The position numbers were made by a program, and so were the translations under genes. Positions 44,451 through 51,234 of a stretch of 64,000 nt of DNA are shown here, in pieces. The notes below the pieces were generated by a model. That model made no database searches and was not told the origin of the DNA. It worked only from the letters and a program-made list of their open reading frames with translations. The stretch's first letter is position 1. Every line of letters starts with the position of its first letter. The DNA is taken from positions 1-64,000 of the forward strand of contig JAFRTL010000016.1 of the NCBI GenBank assembly GCA_017427065.1, in the 5' to 3' direction. The stretch comes from Bacteroidaceae bacterium. GTDB taxonomy: Bacteria > Bacteroidota > Bacteroidia > Bacteroidales > Bacteroidaceae.

Positions 44451-45356
44451 CTAATCGGCAATGAGCCGTCTGACGTATTCAGTGGGTGAAACCCCTATGA
44501 GTTTCTTGAACATGCGGTTGAGGTGCTGCGGATAGTCGAAGCCCAGCTGGTAGGCCGCTTCGGCCGTGGTAGCCCCATTGAGCAGTAGTCGCCTAGCTCG
44601 CTGTATGATAAATCGCTGGATATAGCTTTGTGCTGTGCTGCCTGTGGCTCGCTTCACCACATCGCCAAAGTAGTTGGCAGAGAGGCAAAGTTCACCAGCG
44701 CAATAGCTCACAGTAGGCAGTCCATACTTTTCGTGTAGTCCCTTCTTGTAGTAGTTATATAATAAGGTGTGGAACTGCGCCAGTAGGTCGTTGCTCTTCA
44801 GGTTGGTGGCAGAAGGGTATTGGCGGAGAAAGGCACGCTGGGCATAGTTGAGTAGCAAACCAATGTAAGAGGCCACGATACCCTTCAGTCCGTTGCTGTC
44901 GTGATGCTCCAATTCGAAACGGATGCTTCGAAGGATAGAAGTAATGATGTTACACTCATAGGCATCGAGTTTCAATGCTTCGTTGAGCATATAAGAGAAG
45001 AAACCAAAGGTTTCTATTTGATTTTCAAGGACAGTACCAGTAAGGAACGTAGGGTGGAAGAGCAGTGCCCAACCTGTCAGTTGTATAGTGGTTCCATCAT
45101 CAGGGTGCCCACCTATCTGCTCTGGTGAAACACAAATCAAAGAGTTCTCGTCGTATTGGTAATTGCTCATTCCATGCCGCAAAGACACTTGGCTGTCACG
45201 ATGCAGGAAAAAGCCATAAACTCCGTAGTCATTCAGACTATGGCGCACTTCCCCAAGCTCATCGAAGCAGATTACCCCAATGAGAGGATGCTGAGACTTC
45301 ACGCCATAGTATTGGGTGTAGTCGTTCACGCACTTTATTTTACGAATCTCCTTCAT
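44451..45356 (-). CDS. AraC-family transcriptional regulator
   Basis: 301 residues. An N-terminal sensor-type region (about 1-190, beta-rich at first, with CVSPEQIGGHPDDGT) precedes a C-terminal double HTH (about 205-300): LCLSANYFGDVVKRATGSTAQSYIQRFIIQRARRLLLN and AAYQLGFDYPQHLNRMFKKLIGVSPTEY, the standard AraC signature. It sits between the two arms of the redox cluster. A nearly identical 21-bp element precedes both arms in the same orientation at matching distance from each -7 box, so this protein is the likely activator. Its own -7 box (45364-45371) is just 7 nt from the ATG. Confidence 0.93.
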   Translation of the reverse strand: MKEIRKIKCVNDYTQYYGVKSQHPLIGVICFDELGEVRHSLNDYGVYGFFLHRDSQVSLRHGMSNYQYDENSLICVSPEQIGGHPDDGTTIQLTGWALLFHPTFLTGTVLENQIETFGFFSYMLNEALKLDAYECNIITSILRSIRFELEHHDSNGLKGIVASYIGLLLNYAQRAFLRQYPSATNLKSNDLLAQFHTLLYNYYKKGLHEKYGLPTVSYCAGELCLSANYFGDVVKRATGSTAQSYIQRFIIQRARRLLLNGATTAEAAYQLGFDYPQHLNRMFKKLIGVSPTEYVRRLIAD

Positions 45357-45363
45357 CTGAAGG

Positions 45364-45371
45364 CAAAGATA
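45364..45371 (-). promoter_or_regulatory. -7 box of the AraC gene
   Basis: TATCTTTG on the minus strand, 7 nt before the ATG, predicting a very short or absent leader. Confidence 0.5.
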
Positions 45372-45380
45372 ATGAACAAT

Positions 45381-45401
45381 CCGTAATATTGTTACACTTA
45401 G
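45381..45401 (+). promoter_or_regulatory. Putative AraC operator, copy A (aldo/keto reductase arm)
   Basis: 21-bp element on the plus strand: CCGTAATATT then GTTACACTTAG. The same element occurs as copy B at 44425-44445. The distance to the -7 box at 45439 is 37 nt. It also lies just beyond the leftward AraC promoter. Confidence 0.6.
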
Positions 45402-45438
45402 ACGTTTTTTTTATTGTCTGCAACAATTCAAAAGATGC

Positions 45439-45446
45439 TAATTTTG
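45439..45446 (+). promoter_or_regulatory. -7 box of the aldo/keto reductase operon
   Basis: TAATTTTG on the plus strand, leaving a leader of about 28-33 nt to the ATG at 45480. A second box (TAAATTTG, 45466-45473) is too close to the ATG to be preferred. Confidence 0.55.
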
Positions 45447-45479
45447 CAAAAATGAAAAGAATCACTAAATTTGCAAAAC

Positions 45480-46409
45480 ATGAATAGTACAAGAATCGCA
45501 TTGGGCACTTGGTCATGGGGATCTGGTGCAGTAGGTGGAGATCAGGTGTTTGGTAACCATCTGGAGTTGGATAATCTGATGCCAGTTTTTGATGAGGCTA
45601 TGAAAGCAGGACTGAATGTATGGGATACAGCAACAGTCTATGGTATGGGTGCCTCAGAAAGTATCCTTGGAGAATTGGCTAAGGCTTATCCTCGTAAGGA
45701 CGTGGTGCTGAGCACTAAGTTCACTCCGCAGATGGGGCAGCAGGTAGACGAGATGTTGGAAAACAGTCTGAAGTTGCTGCAGACAGACTACATAGACATG
45801 TATTGGATACACAACCCTGCTGATGTGGAACGTTGGACTCCAGGCCTGATTCCTCTGCTTAAGAGTGGTAAGGTGAAACGTGTGGGTGTGAGCAACCATA
45901 ATATTGCTGAATTGAAACGTGCCAATGAGATTCTTGGAGCAGAAGGCTTTAAGGTAAGTGCCGTACAGAATCATTTCAGTCTGCTCTATCGCTCATCAGA
46001 GCGTGGTGGTGTGCTGGATTATTGCAAGGAAAACGGTATAGAGTTCTGGGCATACATGGTTTTGGAGCAAGGTGCTCTCTCAGGAAAGTACGACAGAGAA
46101 CACCCATTGCCAGCAGGCAGTGATCGTGGGGAGAAGTACAATCCTGTGCTCGATAAGATAGAGGTATTGACAGCAGCCATGAAGGAAATAGGCGAGAAGC
46201 ATGGTGCATCTTGCTCTCAAGTGGGTATTGCGTGGGCTATTGCCAAGGGAACCATGCCTATTATTGGCGCAACCAAACCCCATCATGTACTTGAAGCTGC
46301 TTCTGCTGCCAAAATTACGCTTACTGATGCAGAAGTTCTGCGCCTTGAAGTCTTGGCAGAGCGTACGGGCATAGATACTCGTGGCTCGTGGGAGCATACT
46401 ATGGAATAA
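45480..46409 (+). CDS. Aldo/keto reductase
   Basis: 309 residues from the ATG at 45480; the TTG at 45471 is part of the A/T-rich leader. Catalytic tetrad Asp49 (VWDTATVYG), Tyr54, Lys80 (LSTKFTP) and His111 (YWIHNP) is complete. Also visible: GVSNHNIAELKR, the NADPH-binding C-terminal VGIAWAIAKGTMPIIGATKPHHVLEA. Cytoplasmic; reduces aldehydes or ketones with NADPH, substrate not readable. First gene of the right arm of the AraC-controlled cluster, with the amidohydrolase following after 9 nt. Confidence 0.93.
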   Translation: MNSTRIALGTWSWGSGAVGGDQVFGNHLELDNLMPVFDEAMKAGLNVWDTATVYGMGASESILGELAKAYPRKDVVLSTKFTPQMGQQVDEMLENSLKLLQTDYIDMYWIHNPADVERWTPGLIPLLKSGKVKRVGVSNHNIAELKRANEILGAEGFKVSAVQNHFSLLYRSSERGGVLDYCKENGIEFWAYMVLEQGALSGKYDREHPLPAGSDRGEKYNPVLDKIEVLTAAMKEIGEKHGASCSQVGIAWAIAKGTMPIIGATKPHHVLEAASAAKITLTDAEVLRLEVLAERTGIDTRGSWEHTME

Positions 46410-46418
46410 TTACAATAT

Positions 46419-47426
46419 ATGAAAGCAAAACTGACTTTAATAGCATTGATGATGGCCACAGGTCTAATGGCACAAGGTGTATTGGATGTGCACAGCCACT
46501 TGATAACTCCTGAATACAGGGCCGTATTGGAACAACATGGCGCACAGCTTGACGAGGGTTTCCCTCTGCCTGCATGGAGCATAGAGCAACATCTGATGGA
46601 CATGAACACCATTGGCATTGCTACATCTGTGATCACTATGCCTGCTCCTCATCCTTACTTTGGGGATGTGGAGGAAACGGTTAAGGTTATCCGTGAGAAC
46701 AACGAGGCTGCAGCTCTTCTGAAGGAACAATATCGCGCTCGTTTCCTCTTCTGCGCCTCTTTGCCTTTGCCAGATGTCGATGCAGCTATCAAAGAGGCAA
46801 TCTATGCGCTCGATTCACTTGGCGCTAATGGCATAAAGTTGGCAACCAATGTGTATGGTCAGTATTTAGGTGATCCTGTTTTGGACCCACTGATGGAAGT
46901 GCTTAATGAACGTAATGCGCTTATCATTCTCCATCCGCATAAGCCTACTCCCTATACGGATGAATTGATGAAGGGTGTGCCCCTTGCCATGAGTGAGTAT
47001 CTTTCTGAAACCACGCGTGCTGTGGCTAACATGATCACTCACAATGTGCTGTCACGCTATCCCAATCTGCGTGTGATAGTGCCTCATTGCGGCTCTTACT
47101 TGCCTTTGGCCATTCCTCGCATGAAAGCCATATATCCTGCTGTACAAAATGCAGGATTGGTGGGGGACATCGATTGGGAAGGACAGCTTTCACGCCTTTA
47201 CTACGACTTGGCTGGTGCCGCCTCCATTCCTACCATAAAGATGATGCTTACCATCACAGATATTTCTCACATCCTTTATGGATCTGACTATCCATATGTG
47301 GCTACTGAAGTGCTGAAGCGCAACCTTGGCATTTTGCGTATGAACTTGCTGAATGACGAGGATTTAGCTCCCCATGTGGATGATATCTTTGGAAAGAACT
47401 TTATTAAATTGTTGAGAAATGAATAA
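46419..47426 (+). CDS. Secreted amidohydrolase-family protein (ACMSD-like)
   Basis: 335 residues. N-terminal 18 residues (LTLIALMMATGLMAQG) look like a signal peptide. The amidohydrolase-2 core has the metal ligands DVHSHLITPEY, ILHPHKPTP, VPHCGSYLPLAIPRM and YGSDYPYV. The family includes 2-amino-3-carboxymuconate-6-semialdehyde decarboxylase and related non-hydrolytic or hydrolytic enzymes acting on aromatic or ring-cleavage acids; the substrate cannot be read. The signal peptide is unusual for the family and matches the secreted cupin-CMD of the other arm. It overlaps the next gene by 8 nt. Confidence 0.85.
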   Translation: MKAKLTLIALMMATGLMAQGVLDVHSHLITPEYRAVLEQHGAQLDEGFPLPAWSIEQHLMDMNTIGIATSVITMPAPHPYFGDVEETVKVIRENNEAAALLKEQYRARFLFCASLPLPDVDAAIKEAIYALDSLGANGIKLATNVYGQYLGDPVLDPLMEVLNERNALIILHPHKPTPYTDELMKGVPLAMSEYLSETTRAVANMITHNVLSRYPNLRVIVPHCGSYLPLAIPRMKAIYPAVQNAGLVGDIDWEGQLSRLYYDLAGAASIPTIKMMLTITDISHILYGSDYPYVATEVLKRNLGILRMNLLNDEDLAPHVDDIFGKNFIKLLRNE

Positions 47427-47910
47427 CAGAAAGCTTGTCTTGATTCTGAGTGCCATCAGTGGCCTACTTTCGTTTATACTTCTTTTTTTCGTATTTAATA
47501 TGATGAAGCAAAAAGAATCCCAGAATATGGAAGAAACAACTGCCGTGTCACAAGTCTCTGCCACAGAGGCTGCCAGCGACATGCTGATTCGTTTGGCAGT
47601 AATAGAAGTTTATCCTGAATACCTGCAAGAATACCTTGAGGCTGCCTCCACAGTGGGTGGTGAGAGTGTGGCGAAGGAGCCTGGTGTGGTGTGCATCTTC
47701 CCCATGCAGATGAAAAATGAACCTAACCAAATCCGCATCATTGAGATTTATCGCAATCAGGAGGCTTATCAGAGCCACCTGCAGACGGAGCACTTCCTGA
47801 CTTACAAGAATGGAACCCTCCACATGGTGAAGAGCCTTGACCTCCAGGAAATGCGCCCTTTGCATCCAGAGGCCATGCCGCTGATATTCAAGAAGTTTTT
47901 CGAAGAATAA
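47419..47910 (+). CDS. Membrane-anchored antibiotic-biosynthesis-monooxygenase (ABM, YgiN-like) protein
   Basis: 163 residues. An N-terminal membrane anchor (about 6-27, LVLILSAISGLLSFILLFFVF), linker and ABM-fold domain (about 58-150; LIRLAVIEVYPEYLQEYLEAA, VCIFPMQMKNEPNQIRIIEIYRNQEAYQSHLQTEHFLTYK). ABM/YgiN proteins act on quinols or other aromatic small molecules, or bind them. The domain alone is cytoplasmic in most bacteria; an anchor with a periplasmic domain is unusual. It starts 8 nt inside the amidohydrolase gene, so it is part of that operon. Confidence 0.82.
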   Translation: MNNRKLVLILSAISGLLSFILLFFVFNMMKQKESQNMEETTAVSQVSATEAASDMLIRLAVIEVYPEYLQEYLEAASTVGGESVAKEPGVVCIFPMQMKNEPNQIRIIEIYRNQEAYQSHLQTEHFLTYKNGTLHMVKSLDLQEMRPLHPEAMPLIFKKFFEE

Positions 47911-47938
47911 AGGTCTTTGAAAAAAACTAAGGAAATTA

Positions 47939-47970
47939 ATAGGAAAGTTCGGAGAACTTTCCTATTTTTG
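47939..47970 (+). terminator. Terminator of the redox operon overlapping the cydAB promoter
   Basis: ATAGGAAAGTTC (47939-47950) and GAACTTTCCTAT (47954-47965) form a perfect 12-bp stem with a 3-nt loop, then T's. The -7 box TATTTTTG (47963-47970) of the next operon is made from the descending arm and T tract. Confidence 0.75.
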
Positions 47971-47993
47971 TTGCATTAACCTTTATCTCTAAT

Positions 47994-48239
47994 ATGAAGA
48001 TGAGAACATGGCTCCTCAAAATCTGGCGATTCTATGTAGATGGTTTCAAGGGCATGACCATCGGAAGGGTGTTGTGGCTCATCATACTCGTGAAACTCTT
48101 CATCATGTTTGCGATTCTCCGTGTGTTTTTCTTCCCCAACTATCTGAACCAGCATACCAATGACAGTTCAGAGAAGGACGACTTTGTGAGTACGCAACTT
48201 ATAAATAGAGCAGAGCAATCAGAAACTATAAATAACTAA
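47994..48239 (+). CDS. DUF4492 small membrane protein, cytochrome bd associated
   Basis: 81 residues. One transmembrane helix (about 25-48, VLWLIILVKLFIMFAILRVFFFP) follows a basic amphipathic N-terminus (KIWRFYVDGFKGM). This is the DUF4492 family, encoded just upstream of cydA in many Bacteroidetes. Its function is unknown; by position and size it may be a small accessory subunit of the cytochrome bd oxidase, as CydX or CydS is elsewhere. cydA begins 14 nt downstream. Confidence 0.85.
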   Translation: MKMRTWLLKIWRFYVDGFKGMTIGRVLWLIILVKLFIMFAILRVFFFPNYLNQHTNDSSEKDDFVSTQLINRAEQSETINN

Positions 48240-48253
48240 ATAAACTGTATACT

Positions 48254-49819
48254 ATGATTGAAAACATTGACTCTTCGCTGATTGACTGGTCGAGGGCGCA
48301 ATTCGCACTGACGGCCATTTATCACTGGATCTTCGTCCCACTCACGTTGGGATTGGCAGTAGTCATGGGCATCATGGAAACCATCTACTACCGCACCAAT
48401 GATGAGTTTTGGAAAAAAACGGTACAGTTTTGGCAAAAGTTGTTTGGAATCAACTTTGCTGTAGGTGTGGCTACAGGTCTGATTCTGGAATTTGAGTTTG
48501 GTACCAACTGGAGCAATTACAGTTGGTTTGTGGGCGATATCTTTGGGGCTCCATTGGCCATTGAAGGTATTGTGGCGTTCTTCATGGAGGCTACGTTCAT
48601 CGCTGTGATGTTCTTCGGATGGCATAAAGTCAGTCGAGGTTTCCATCTCGCTTCTACATGGTTGACAGGCTTAGGAGCCACCATTTCTGCGTGGTGGATC
48701 CTTGTGGCCAATTCGTGGATGCAGTATCCTGTAGGTATGGAGTTCAATCCAGACACTGCTCGTAATGAAATGGTGAGCTTTGCAGAAGTGGCTCTTTCTC
48801 CAATGGCAGTGACCAAGTTCTTCCATACTGTAATGTCTGGTTGGGTGCTGGGTGCCATCTTCGTGGTGGGCGTGAGTTGCTGGTATCTGCTCAAACGGCG
48901 TGAAAACGACAAGCGTTTTGCCTTGGAGAGCATCAAGATAGCTGCGATTTTTGGTCTGGTTTCTACACTGCTGGTAGCTGCTACTGGACATAGTTCTGGC
49001 ACCCAAGTGGCACAGCATCAGCCTATGAAACTGGCTGCGATGGAAGGCCTCTATGAAGGAGAACAGGGGGCAGGCTTGATCGCTGTGGCTGCCTTGAATC
49101 CTAAGAAACAAGCACCCGATGATGGGATAGACCCCTTCCTCTTTCGCATAGAGATACCAAAGGTACTCTCCATCTTGGCTACCAACAGTACGGACAGCTT
49201 CGTGCCTGGCATCAATGATATATTAAAAGGTGGATACACCCAGTATGATGGTACCACTGCCATTTCTGTGCCAGAGAAAATAGAGCGAGGAAAGACGGCG
49301 ATCCGTGCCTTTTCTGCTTATCGTAAGGCTAAGGCTGATGGCGATGAGGCTGGGGCAGTGGCATCTGCCAAATTGCTTCAAGAGAACATGCCTTACTTTG
49401 GCTATGGTTACATCAAGAATGCCAACGATGTAGTGCCTAATGTGCCGTTGACGTTCTATATGTTCCGTATCATGGTTTATTTGGGAGGCTACTTCATTTT
49501 CTTCTTCATGGTGATACTGTGGTTCTATTATAAGATGGACCTCACGCTTCCAAAGTGGAAGTGGCTGTATTGGGTGGCATTCCTGACGATCCCATTAGGC
49601 TATTTGGCGGGACAAGCAGGATGGGCAGTTGCTGAAGTTGGTCGTCAGCCTTGGGTAATTCAAGACATGCTTCCAACAAACGCAGCTATTTCTGCTGTGG
49701 GTGTTGGCTCTGTGCAACTTACTTTCTTCATCTTCTTGGCACTCTTTACCATTATGCTCATTGCTGAGATTGGTATTATGCTGAAGGCTATCAAGAAGGG
49801 GCCAGAGGTTAATGGATAG
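48254..49819 (+). CDS. cydA: Cytochrome bd-type quinol oxidase subunit I
   Basis: 521 residues with about nine transmembrane helices. Seen: the N-terminal AQFALTAIYHWIFVPLTLGLAVVMG with His24 (heme b595 ligand of the family), the GRQPW motif within VAEVGRQPWVIQDMLPT, and the quinol-binding loop with GQAGWAV. It transfers electrons from quinol to oxygen and helps tolerate or remove O2 in anaerobes; inner membrane. The order DUF4492-cydA-cydB is normal for Bacteroidetes. Promoter within the upstream terminator. Confidence 0.96.
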   Translation: MIENIDSSLIDWSRAQFALTAIYHWIFVPLTLGLAVVMGIMETIYYRTNDEFWKKTVQFWQKLFGINFAVGVATGLILEFEFGTNWSNYSWFVGDIFGAPLAIEGIVAFFMEATFIAVMFFGWHKVSRGFHLASTWLTGLGATISAWWILVANSWMQYPVGMEFNPDTARNEMVSFAEVALSPMAVTKFFHTVMSGWVLGAIFVVGVSCWYLLKRRENDKRFALESIKIAAIFGLVSTLLVAATGHSSGTQVAQHQPMKLAAMEGLYEGEQGAGLIAVAALNPKKQAPDDGIDPFLFRIEIPKVLSILATNSTDSFVPGINDILKGGYTQYDGTTAISVPEKIERGKTAIRAFSAYRKAKADGDEAGAVASAKLLQENMPYFGYGYIKNANDVVPNVPLTFYMFRIMVYLGGYFIFFFMVILWFYYKMDLTLPKWKWLYWVAFLTIPLGYLAGQAGWAVAEVGRQPWVIQDMLPTNAAISAVGVGSVQLTFFIFLALFTIMLIAEIGIMLKAIKKGPEVNG

Positions 49820-49856
49820 TCGATAATAGTCAATTGTGAATTTAAAAAACATTCTT

Positions 49857-50996
49857 ATGACATACGAATTTCTACAACAATATTGGTGGTTCATCGTGTC
49901 ACTGCTGGCAGGTATCTTGATATTTCTACTCTTTGTGCAGGGTGGCAACTCGTTGCTTTTCCGCTTACCACGAAATGAGGAGCAGCGTAGATTGATGGTG
50001 AACTCCACTGGACGTAAATGGGAGTTTACGTTCACTACTTTGGTGACTTTCGGAGGTGGCTTCTTCGCTTCCTTCCCTCTGTTCTATAGCACCAGCTTTG
50101 GTGGTGCCTATTGGGTGTGGATGCTGTTGCTCTTCACTTTCGTGTTGCAAGCAGTGAGCTATGAGTTTCAGTCAAAGTTGGGCAACCTCTTGGGGCAGAA
50201 GACCTATCGTTGGTTCTTGGTTATCAACGGCTTTCTTGCTCCTCTGATTCTGGGTGTGGCAGTTTCTACTTTTTTCACGGGCTCCGAATTTATTGTTCAG
50301 AAGAACAACTTGGCAGAGATTGGGGCGCCAATCGTTAGCGTATGGACTGGTGGAGCACATGGTTTGGAAGCCCTGCTAAATTGGCGGAATTTGCTGCTTG
50401 GTTTTGCAGTATTGGAACTCTCTCGTTGCTTGGCACTCCTGTACTTTATTAATAATATAGACGATGAGAATCTGGAACAGTACAGCGGACTACGTCTTTG
50501 GGCAGATGGCATTGCCTTTGTGCTCTTCTTTGTGGCATGGCTGATAAGCATTCTGGTAGCAGATGGCTTTGCTGTGGATGCAGCAGGCGTAGTAAGCATG
50601 GAATCTTACAAGTACCTGCATAATTTCCTGCAGATGCCATTAGTGGCAATTATCTTCTTAGTGGGAGTTGTGTTGGTGCTCTATGGCATTGGACGTACGT
50701 TGTTTGATAATAAGTTCTACAAAGGTATTTGGTTTGCAGGAGCTGGTACCATTCTTACAGTAACCATGCTGCTGCTCTTGGTAGGTTATAATGGCACATC
50801 TTATTATCCAAGTACAGCTGACCTTCAGAGTAGCCTTACACTGCAAAACAGTTGCTCCAGCTACTTCACATTGAGCACCATGGCAGTGGTTTCCCTGCTT
50901 GTGCCTTTCGTGATAGCTTACATCGCTTATTGCTGGTATAAGATCAATAATAAGAAGCTAAATGCCTCAGAATTAGAAGATGGACATGCCTACTAA
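49857..50996 (+). CDS. cydB: Cytochrome bd-type quinol oxidase subunit II
   Basis: 379 residues from the ATG at 49857; the GTG at 49836 would add an unusual N-terminus and lies against the cydA end. Eight to nine transmembrane helices; begins MTYEFLQQYWWFIVSLLAGILIFLLFVQGG and ends with the AYCWYKINNKKL tail, both family-typical. It forms the oxidase with CydA and stabilises the haems. The 37-nt gap to cydA suggests one transcript. Confidence 0.95.
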   Translation: MTYEFLQQYWWFIVSLLAGILIFLLFVQGGNSLLFRLPRNEEQRRLMVNSTGRKWEFTFTTLVTFGGGFFASFPLFYSTSFGGAYWVWMLLLFTFVLQAVSYEFQSKLGNLLGQKTYRWFLVINGFLAPLILGVAVSTFFTGSEFIVQKNNLAEIGAPIVSVWTGGAHGLEALLNWRNLLLGFAVLELSRCLALLYFINNIDDENLEQYSGLRLWADGIAFVLFFVAWLISILVADGFAVDAAGVVSMESYKYLHNFLQMPLVAIIFLVGVVLVLYGIGRTLFDNKFYKGIWFAGAGTILTVTMLLLLVGYNGTSYYPSTADLQSSLTLQNSCSSYFTLSTMAVVSLLVPFVIAYIAYCWYKINNKKLNASELEDGHAY

Positions 50997-51035
50997 TTGT
51001 ACATTCATGACGATTAAACGTTTCGTTTGTTGAAT

Positions 51036-51080
51036 GTTTTGGAAAACTTTGCCAAGCATTAAAATTGACAAAGTTTTCCA
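51036..51080 (+). terminator. Inverted repeat after cydB, probable terminator
   Basis: TGGAAAACTTTG (51040-51051) and CAAAGTTTTCCA (51069-51080) form a perfect 12-bp stem with a 17-nt loop, then TTTTGTTTTG. Left arm belongs to a 15-nt repeat GTTTTGGAAAACTTT (51036-51050) found inverted at 51134-51148. Confidence 0.65.
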
Positions 51081-51133
51081 TTTTGTTTTGTAACTGCTTG
51101 TATAATACCGAATTGACATTTTTTAACACGCGA

Positions 51134-51148
51134 AAAGTTTTCCAAAAC
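51134..51148. promoter_or_regulatory. Inverted copy of the TTTTGGAAAAC element, candidate nrdDG operator
   Basis: AAAGTTTTCCAAAAC is the exact reverse complement of 51036-51050. It ends 23 nt before the -7 box of nrdDG, i.e. over the -33 to -47 region. Confidence 0.45.
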
Positions 51149-51171
51149 GAACAACTTGCCTATAACTATTG

Positions 51172-51179
51172 TATCTTTG
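51172..51179 (+). promoter_or_regulatory. -7 box of nrdDG
   Basis: TATCTTTG on the plus strand, about 55 nt before the nrdD ATG. Confidence 0.5.
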
Positions 51180-51234
51180 TATCGCTGAAATTTGCGAACA
51201 ATTAAAAACAAATAAATAATCATTAATTAATATC

